DNA of 64,000 nt from Rhodococcus sp. Leaf247 (GTDB taxonomy: Bacteria > Actinomycetota > Actinomycetes > Mycobacteriales > Mycobacteriaceae): NCBI RefSeq assembly GCF_001426185.1, contig NZ_LMRP01000001.1, positions 1,714,765 to 1,778,764 on the forward strand, written 5' to 3'. Position numbers and translations under genes: made by a program. Below the pieces are notes generated by a model. The model searched no databases and was not told where the DNA came from. It saw only the letters and a list, made by a program, of their open reading frames with translations. How positions within the stretch are numbered: the first letter of the stretch is position 1; the number at the start of each line of letters is the position of its first letter. Of this stretch, positions 58,957 to 64,000 are shown one piece after another.

Positions 58957-59544
58957 TCACACGAGGACGGGCCATCCGGCTGCCGCGAGTGCACCTGCGG
59001 GGGCCTCTCCGATGTTCTCGATCAGCCTCCCGAGCCGACGCCGACCGGTGATTCTGAGCGCGGGGGAAGAACTGTGTGCCCCCACGATCGTCGGGGCGAT
59101 GCCGGCCCGCATCAGTGATTGGGCGAGCACCGGATGCGTGTCCGGGGCGTGCGGGTCCAGCCCGAGGATGAAGCGAGTGCCGTCGGCTTCCTGACGTCCG
59201 GAGGCCACGACCCACGCGCGCAGCGCCCGAGGCGCGGGAACCCAGCCCGACGGCACTGCCTTGACGGCGCCGCGGACCCAGTCCGAGGCGACCGACTTCA
59301 AGTCCGGCACAGGTTCGGTGCGTACCAGCGGACGGCCCTCGTCCGTCCGCGTGATCTCGGCGTCGAATCCGGAGGCCTCGATGACGTCGGCGACGGCATG
59401 GGCGCGCCACTGAGCGTCCACGACCACCGAGATGCGTGCGCCGGCCGCCGAGATCACGGCCTGCCCCTGCGCGGCCAGAAGTCCGGCCAAGTCGGACGCC
59501 TCGGGGGGCGTCGACTCCGCGGAGAAGAAGGACAACTGGCTCAC
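58957..59544 (-). CDS. Conserved actinobacterial protein (Rv3647c-like position)
   Basis: A 195-aa soluble protein with no signature I can name. Its position between topA and the cold-shock gene matches the conserved hypothetical gene I recall at that place in mycobacteria. The sequence has alternating strands and helices (ISVVVDAQWRAHAVADVIEASG, IGEAPAGALAAAGWPVLV as separate segments) and no cysteines. ATG 59542-59544. Confidence 0.7.
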   Translation of the reverse strand: MSQLSFFSAESTPPEASDLAGLLAAQGQAVISAAGARISVVVDAQWRAHAVADVIEASGFDAEITRTDEGRPLVRTEPVPDLKSVASDWVRGAVKAVPSGWVPAPRALRAWVVASGRQEADGTRFILGLDPHAPDTHPVLAQSLMRAGIAPTIVGAHSSSPALRITGRRRLGRLIENIGEAPAGALAAAGWPVLV

Positions 59545-59612
59545 AGTCGCGACACTAGGTCACGGAAGGGCCGCGAGCGCGGTGTCTGCGTCGGAGCGTC
59601 ACGGAAACGAGA

Positions 59613-59645
59613 CGTCCCCTGCCACCGCGGAGGTGACAGGGGACG
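59613..59645 (-). terminator. Terminator after the cold-shock gene
   Basis: CGTCCCCTG and CAGGGGACG (9 bp) with an inner CACC/GGTG make a long G/C-rich hairpin 28 bp past the cold-shock stop on the minus strand. Confidence 0.7.
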
Positions 59646-59673
59646 AATCAGTAGAGAGAAGTCCGATCGAGGA

Positions 59674-59877
59674 TCAGACTGCGCGGACGCCCGTGGCCTG
59701 GGGGCCCTTGGTGCCCTGGCCGACCTCGAACTCCACGCGCTGGTTCTCCTCGAGGGTGCGGAAGCCGCTGCCCTGGATCTCGGAGTAGTGAACGAAGACG
59801 TCAGCGGAGCCGTCCTCGGGTGCGATGAAGCCGAAGCCCTTTTCGGCGTTGAACCACTTCACAGTGCCCTGTGCCAT
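59674..59877 (-). CDS. cspA: Cold-shock domain protein
   Basis: A 67-aa single-domain cold-shock protein: [15 protein letters not shown] (RNP1 KGFGFI, residues ~4-18), VFVHYSEI (RNP2, ~28-35). It binds single-stranded RNA/DNA and eases mRNA structure. An AAGGA ribosome site precedes the ATG. A long leader (about 270 bp to the divergent helicase start) probably carries cold-responsive structure and the divergent promoters. Confidence 0.95.
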   Translation of the reverse strand: MAQGTVKWFNAEKGFGFIAPEDGSADVFVHYSEIQGSGFRTLEENQRVEFEVGQGTKGPQATGVRAV

Positions 59878-60148
59878 GCTTGTCTATCCTTCTTCTTGAA
59901 CACCGGATTCGATGAACAGCACTTACAGTCCATCGGGCCGGTTCCGACCGCAGTGTTCTCACACCACGCTCGCAACAATTAGATCCTGCGAGCGTGAAAA
60001 CGAACACAGAAGCTGCGACCGAGAGCAAGTCAACCACGTCCGACGGCATCACGACAGTCCGCACGACAACAACTTCGTAAAGATCGCGGGACCGCTGTCG
60101 GACACCCGTCCTACCATGTGTTTCGGGCACGAAACGAGGATGAGAACT
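59878..60148. promoter_or_regulatory. Divergent promoter/leader region of cold-shock and helicase genes
   Basis: About 270 bp containing the leftward leader of the cold-shock gene and the rightward promoter of the helicase. No separate gene is seen. A TACCAT hexamer at about 60112 may be the helicase -10. Confidence 0.5.
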
Positions 60149-62485
60149 GTGAGTACGACGACCGATGCACCTGCCGCTTCCTTCGGGGGCATGCTGCTCG
60201 GACGCGCACTGGCCGGGACCCCGTCCGGAGAGTCCCCGCTGACCCATGCTGCAGAGCTGCCCGGGCGCGAGTCTCGCTTCGCCCCTTGGCCACAGTGGCT
60301 CGAGCCTGCCGTCGTCGAGATCTTCCAGGACTGCGGGATTCCGCAGCCGTGGACGCACCAGGCGGACGCGGCGTCGCTCGCTCATGCGGGCCGCAACGTC
60401 GTCGTGTCGACGGGCACCGCGTCCGGCAAGTCCCTCGCCTACCGGATGCCGATCCTGAACACCCTGTCGATCGATCCGCGCGCCACCGCGCTGTACCTCG
60501 CTCCCACCAAGGCGCTGGGGGCAGACCAGCTTCGAGCGGCGATGGACATGACGGACACGCTCGCGTCCCGGGGCTTCCCCGACATCTCACCGAGCGACTA
60601 CGACGGTGACACGCCGCTCGAAGTACGTCAGTGGGCCCGCCAGAACTCTCGATGGATCTTCACCAACCCCGACATGCTGCACATCTCCCTACTGAAGGGA
60701 CATCAGCGCTGGGCGCACTTCTTCCGCAACCTGGCGTACGTCGTGGTGGACGAATGTCATTCGTACCGCGGTGTGTTCGGGTCCAACGTGGCACTGATCC
60801 TGCGTCGGCTCCGACGGATCGCCGCGCGGTACGGCGCCCGTCCCGTCTTCGTCCTCGCCAGCGCCACCGCGTCGAATCCCGGGGCCGCCGCCGGCAGGCT
60901 GGTCGGTGCGCCGTGCGAGGAGATCACCGACGACGGGTCCCCGCACGGGCCTCGCACGGTCGCGCTGTGGGAGCCACCGCTTCTCGACATCACCGGCGAG
61001 AACGGCGCCCCGATCCGTCGGTCGGCAGGTTCCGAAGCCGCGCGCATCATGGCGGACCTGGTGGTCGAGGGGGCGCGCACGCTGACGTTCGTACGGTCAC
61101 GACGCGGTGCCGAACTGACCGCACTGGGAGCTTCGCGACTCCTGGCGGAGGTCGATCCGTCTCTGCCGCAACGCATCTCCGCGTATCGCGCCGGCTACCT
61201 CGCCGAGGACCGCCGGGTACTCGAGCGGTCACTGTCCGACGGCACCCTGCTGGGTGTCGCCACGACCAACGCACTGGAACTCGGCGTCGACATCGCCGGC
61301 CTGGATGCGGTCGTCGTCGCGGGATTCCCCGGAACGGTCGCGTCGTTCTGGCAGCAGGCGGGCAGATCGGGTCGTCGGGGTCAGGGCTCGCTGGTCATCC
61401 TCGTCGGCCGCGACGATCCCCTGGACACCTACCTGGTCCACCATCCCGCGGCCCTGCTGGACAAGCCCATCGAGGCGACGGTCACCGATCCCACCAACCC
61501 CTACGTGCTGGGCCCCCAGTTGCTCTGCGCGGCCATGGAACTGCCGCTGACGGACGACGAGGTCGACGAACTCGGCGCTGCAGGGGTGGCGCAGTCGCTG
61601 ACGGAGCGCGGCCTGCTCCGACGTCGGCCGCACGGGTGGTACATCACGGCCGACGCGGCACCCCATGCCGCCGTGGACATTCGGGGCGGCATCGGATCAC
61701 AGATCGCCATCGTCGACGGGTCGACCGGTCGGATGTTGGGCACCGTGGACGCCGGACGAGCGCCGTCCAGCACGCACCCGGGCGCGGTGCACATCCATCA
61801 GGGCGAGTCGTTCGTCGTCGACACCCTGGACTTCGAGGACGGTCTGGCGGTCGTGCATCCGGAGGAACCGGAGTGGACGACCTCGGCGCGCGAGGTCACC
61901 GACATCGTCATCGAGGACACTCACGAGCACCAGCGGTACGGCGAGGTGGACGTCGCCTTGGTGCAGGTCCAGGTCAGCCATCAGGTGGTCGGTTACCTCC
62001 GTCGGCTGCCGTCCGGAGAGGTACTCGACTCGGTCGAACTCGACATGCCGATGCAGGAACTGCACACGCGCGCAGTGATGTACACGATCACTCCGGAATT
62101 ACTCGAAGCCGCCGGCGTCACGGCAGAACGCGTTCCCGGCTCGCTGCACGCGGCCGAGCACGCCGCCATCGGACTGCTGCCCCTGGTGGCGACGTGCGAT
62201 CGATGGGACATCGGTGGAGTGTCCACTGCGCTGCATGCCGACACCGGCTTACCGACGGTCTTCGTCTACGACGGGTACGACGGCGGTGCGGGTTTCGCCG
62301 ATCGCGGACACGCCGTCATCGAAACGTGGCTGTCGGCGACACGCGAGGCCATCGCGTCGTGCGAATGCGCGGCCGGGTGCCCGTCGTGTGTGCAGTCGCC
62401 CAAGTGCGGCAACGGGAACGACCCGCTGGACAAGGACGGCGCCGTGCGTGTGCTCGACGCCGTCCTCGCATGTCTGGACGGTTAG
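60149..62485 (+). CDS. DEAD/DEAH-box helicase with C-terminal zinc cluster (SftH/DUF1998-like)
   Basis: A 778-aa superfamily 2 helicase: Walker A STGTASGKSLAYR (~residue 86), DECH box VVDECHSYRG (~200), SAT motif LASATASN (~233) and motif VI QQAGRSGRRGQ (~395); C-terminal CECAAGCPSC and a further SPKCGN supply four cysteines for zinc. It is a 3'-5' DNA helicase of the kind next to topA in mycobacteria. GTG 60149 is chosen because GAGG at 60136-60139 is at proper distance; ATG 60140 abuts it. The stop overlaps the convergent P450 stop. Confidence 0.85.
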   Translation: MSTTTDAPAASFGGMLLGRALAGTPSGESPLTHAAELPGRESRFAPWPQWLEPAVVEIFQDCGIPQPWTHQADAASLAHAGRNVVVSTGTASGKSLAYRMPILNTLSIDPRATALYLAPTKALGADQLRAAMDMTDTLASRGFPDISPSDYDGDTPLEVRQWARQNSRWIFTNPDMLHISLLKGHQRWAHFFRNLAYVVVDECHSYRGVFGSNVALILRRLRRIAARYGARPVFVLASATASNPGAAAGRLVGAPCEEITDDGSPHGPRTVALWEPPLLDITGENGAPIRRSAGSEAARIMADLVVEGARTLTFVRSRRGAELTALGASRLLAEVDPSLPQRISAYRAGYLAEDRRVLERSLSDGTLLGVATTNALELGVDIAGLDAVVVAGFPGTVASFWQQAGRSGRRGQGSLVILVGRDDPLDTYLVHHPAALLDKPIEATVTDPTNPYVLGPQLLCAAMELPLTDDEVDELGAAGVAQSLTERGLLRRRPHGWYITADAAPHAAVDIRGGIGSQIAIVDGSTGRMLGTVDAGRAPSSTHPGAVHIHQGESFVVDTLDFEDGLAVVHPEEPEWTTSAREVTDIVIEDTHEHQRYGEVDVALVQVQVSHQVVGYLRRLPSGEVLDSVELDMPMQELHTRAVMYTITPELLEAAGVTAERVPGSLHAAEHAAIGLLPLVATCDRWDIGGVSTALHADTGLPTVFVYDGYDGGAGFADRGHAVIETWLSATREAIASCECAAGCPSCVQSPKCGNGNDPLDKDGAVRVLDAVLACLDG

Positions 62486-63819
62486 GCCGACACGGTCGCC
62501 GGTTCACCCAGCGCGACCGGCAAGCTCCGGAAGCCGTGCAGCACACGGGTATCGCGCTTGACTCCGGTACCGGCGGATGCGAGGTGCGGGAAGCGATCGA
62601 ACAATGTGCGCAATCCGACCTCGCTCTCGGCGCGGGCCAACGCTGCTCCGAGGCAGTAGTGGCGTCCGCCCGAGAACGACAGATGCTTGTTCGCATTGGA
62701 GCGGCCCACGTCGAACGTGTCGGGATCGTCGAACACCTGCGGGTCGCGGTTGCCGGCGGCCAGGACGCAGACCACCAGATCCCCCGCCTCGAGGTCCATG
62801 CCCTCCACGGACATCGGCCCCTTGGCGACCCGGGCGGTCATCTGAACGGGCGACTCGAGCCGCAGCATCTCGTCGACGGCCGTGCCCCACAGCGACGGGT
62901 CCTCCTGCAGGCGGGTGAGCTGATCCGGGTTGTTCATCAGCAGGTTGATGCCGCTGCCCAGCAAGTTGACGGTGGTCTCGAATCCGGCGGCGAGCACCAG
63001 CCCGGCGGTGGCCCGCAACTCCCTGTCGTTCAGGTGGACGCCGTCCTCGGATGCGGCGATGAGCTGACTCATCAAGTCGTCACCGGGGTTCTTCCGCAAC
63101 CCGGCGATGTGGGTGGCCAGCCACTCGTCGAATCCTTGCAGTCCCTGTTCGACCTCGCGGAACTGTGACCACGTGAGTCCGACATCCAGGCTCGGCGCCG
63201 CGAGTTCACCGAACTCCAACACCCTGCCCCGGTCGCTCTCCGGCACGCCGAGAATGTCGCCGATGACGGCGACCGGCAGCTTGGCGCAGTACGACGACAC
63301 GATGTCGACCGTCCCGCCGCCGGTGGCGACCAACTCGTCGAGCAGCGCGTCCGCGACCCTCTGGACGTTGTCGCGCATCCCGTTCACCGCGCGCGCCGTG
63401 AACACCGACGACACGAGCTTGCGGTAGCGGGTGTGGGACGGCGGCTCGACCGACAGCAGTGACGGCGGTGCCAGCGGGTGCAGGGCACCGGTCCGGGTGC
63501 GACGCTCGATCGCTCGCAGAGGCTTCGGCAGATTCCCGCCGACGACCACGGTGCGGTAGTCGTCCGAGCGCAGCAGATCGAAGATCAGAGCGTGATCGAC
63601 GGTGAGGTAGGAGACACGTCCCTCGACGAGCTTCCCCGTCTTGCGGATCTCGTCATAGAGGGGACCGGGGTTGGCCCGCGTGACGGGATCTGCGATGAGC
63701 TTGGCCTGAGGGTCGCCGATCTTGATTCCGCGCTTGGCGAAGAACCGTACGACTCCGTGCACAGCGAGCCACCGCATCCTCGACCGTGCCTCGTCTTTGA
63801 CGGTGTCCACTCTCGACAT
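62482..63819 (-). CDS. Cytochrome P450
   Basis: A 445-aa bacterial P450: haem loop FSGGRHYCLGAALARAE (~residue 380) with the Cys ligand, ExxR in DEMLRLESP (~300) and I-helix LAAGFETTVNL (~265). It resembles actinobacterial P450s acting on fatty acids, steroids or terpenoids. There is no redox partner nearby, unlike the first P450. ATG 63817-63819 has GGGGGG just upstream. Its stop codon interlocks with the helicase stop (62482-62485). Confidence 0.92.
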   Translation of the reverse strand: MSRVDTVKDEARSRMRWLAVHGVVRFFAKRGIKIGDPQAKLIADPVTRANPGPLYDEIRKTGKLVEGRVSYLTVDHALIFDLLRSDDYRTVVVGGNLPKPLRAIERRTRTGALHPLAPPSLLSVEPPSHTRYRKLVSSVFTARAVNGMRDNVQRVADALLDELVATGGGTVDIVSSYCAKLPVAVIGDILGVPESDRGRVLEFGELAAPSLDVGLTWSQFREVEQGLQGFDEWLATHIAGLRKNPGDDLMSQLIAASEDGVHLNDRELRATAGLVLAAGFETTVNLLGSGINLLMNNPDQLTRLQEDPSLWGTAVDEMLRLESPVQMTARVAKGPMSVEGMDLEAGDLVVCVLAAGNRDPQVFDDPDTFDVGRSNANKHLSFSGGRHYCLGAALARAESEVGLRTLFDRFPHLASAGTGVKRDTRVLHGFRSLPVALGEPATVSA

Positions 63820-63927
63820 GCCCAACCCCCCGATACAAGTGCATCCAACGATGCGCGTAACCCCGTGTCACACGTGTGACTGATCTCATGATGCTCCGTT
63901 CCCGCTCGCGGTGTCTACCGTCGTGTC

Positions 63928-64000
63928 ATGACCCTGCGTCGAAGCGTGGCCGCATTGTGGATCGCCACAGTCCTCTATTGGCCGATGCAGGTCGTCGTGT
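63928..64000 (+). CDS. Start of a membrane protein (truncated by window end)
   Basis: The 24 visible residues (MTLRRSVAALWIATVLYWPM then more hydrophobics) form a basic start and a membrane segment. Could be a DUF998-type protein; too little to be sure. Divergent from the P450 gene. Confidence 0.5.
   Translation, partial: MTLRRSVAALWIATVLYWPMQVVV

Noticed and set aside
60631..63168. 845-codon open frame crossing the helicase and P450 genes
   Set aside because: Arg/His/Gly-rich translation without domains; spans two well-supported genes in other frames.

Overview
The window is about 64 kb of chromosome from a high-GC mycolic-acid actinomycete, most likely Rhodococcus or a close relative. The evidence is the G/C-rich third codon positions, frequent GTG starts and ATGA/GTGA gene junctions. 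Secondary-metabolism catabolic operons, each paired with a divergent regulator, also fit, as does a lysine-tailed TopA. The right-hand block (holB, topA, a ~195-aa conserved protein, a cold-shock gene, a DEAD/DEAH helicase) has the order I recall from the Mycobacterium tuberculosis Rv3644c-Rv3649 neighbourhood. All identifications are from motifs read by eye; no searches were run.

Layout. 1-5.7 kb: mixed genes (3-hydroxybutyrate dehydrogenase end, SRPBCC and DUF2231 proteins, a polysaccharide-deacetylase-like enzyme, a TDT transporter with a LysR regulator, a small secreted protein). 5.8-10.2 kb: a leftward operon (SDR, saccharopine-dehydrogenase-like reductase, acyl-CoA ligase) with a divergent TetR gene and a strong double operator. 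10.2-12.4 kb: MFS, GNAT and ASCH genes with an interspersed GC-rich repeat. 12.4-20.4 kb: HMG-CoA-lyase-like gene divergent from a GntR, CoA-transferase, hydantoinase A/B, isochorismatase, SRPBCC operon. 20.4-27.4 kb: a tightly overlapped leftward operon (VOC/extradiol dioxygenase, FAH-family hydrolase, flavin monooxygenase, P450, ferredoxin, ferredoxin reductase) facing a TetR gene; it reads as a self-contained aromatic or cyclic-compound catabolic pathway. 27.4-30.3 kb: a NarL-type two-component pair with a receiver-only protein encoded antisense between them. 30.4-44.9 kb: hydrolase, several MFS exporters with cognate ArsR/TetR/MarR regulators, a secreted lipase, a SulP transporter with MerR, and a haloacid dehalogenase.

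45.0-52.85 kb is the accessory region, visibly richer in A+T. A GIY-YIG protein gene sits at its left edge. It is followed by a 6.3-kb island bounded by in-register direct repeats of the 3' half and terminator of tRNA-Thr(CGT), the intact tRNA being at the right end. The island carries a 735-aa protein (methyltransferase/specificity-subunit-like front, HEPN-like RNxxxH motif near the C-terminus). Facing it is a two-gene unit, a P-loop GTPase and a 131-aa partner whose genes overlap by 4 bp. A frameshifted HNH endonuclease and a decayed stretch fill the rest; no integrase was recognised. This cassette is my best candidate for an undescribed (probably defence or conflict) system.

52.9-64 kb returns to core genome: holB, a DUF808 membrane protein, a DinB-like protein, topA, conserved protein, cold-shock protein, helicase, a second P450 and the start of a membrane protein. 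Most operons here have a palindrome in the promoter region beside their own regulator gene; these are listed individually.
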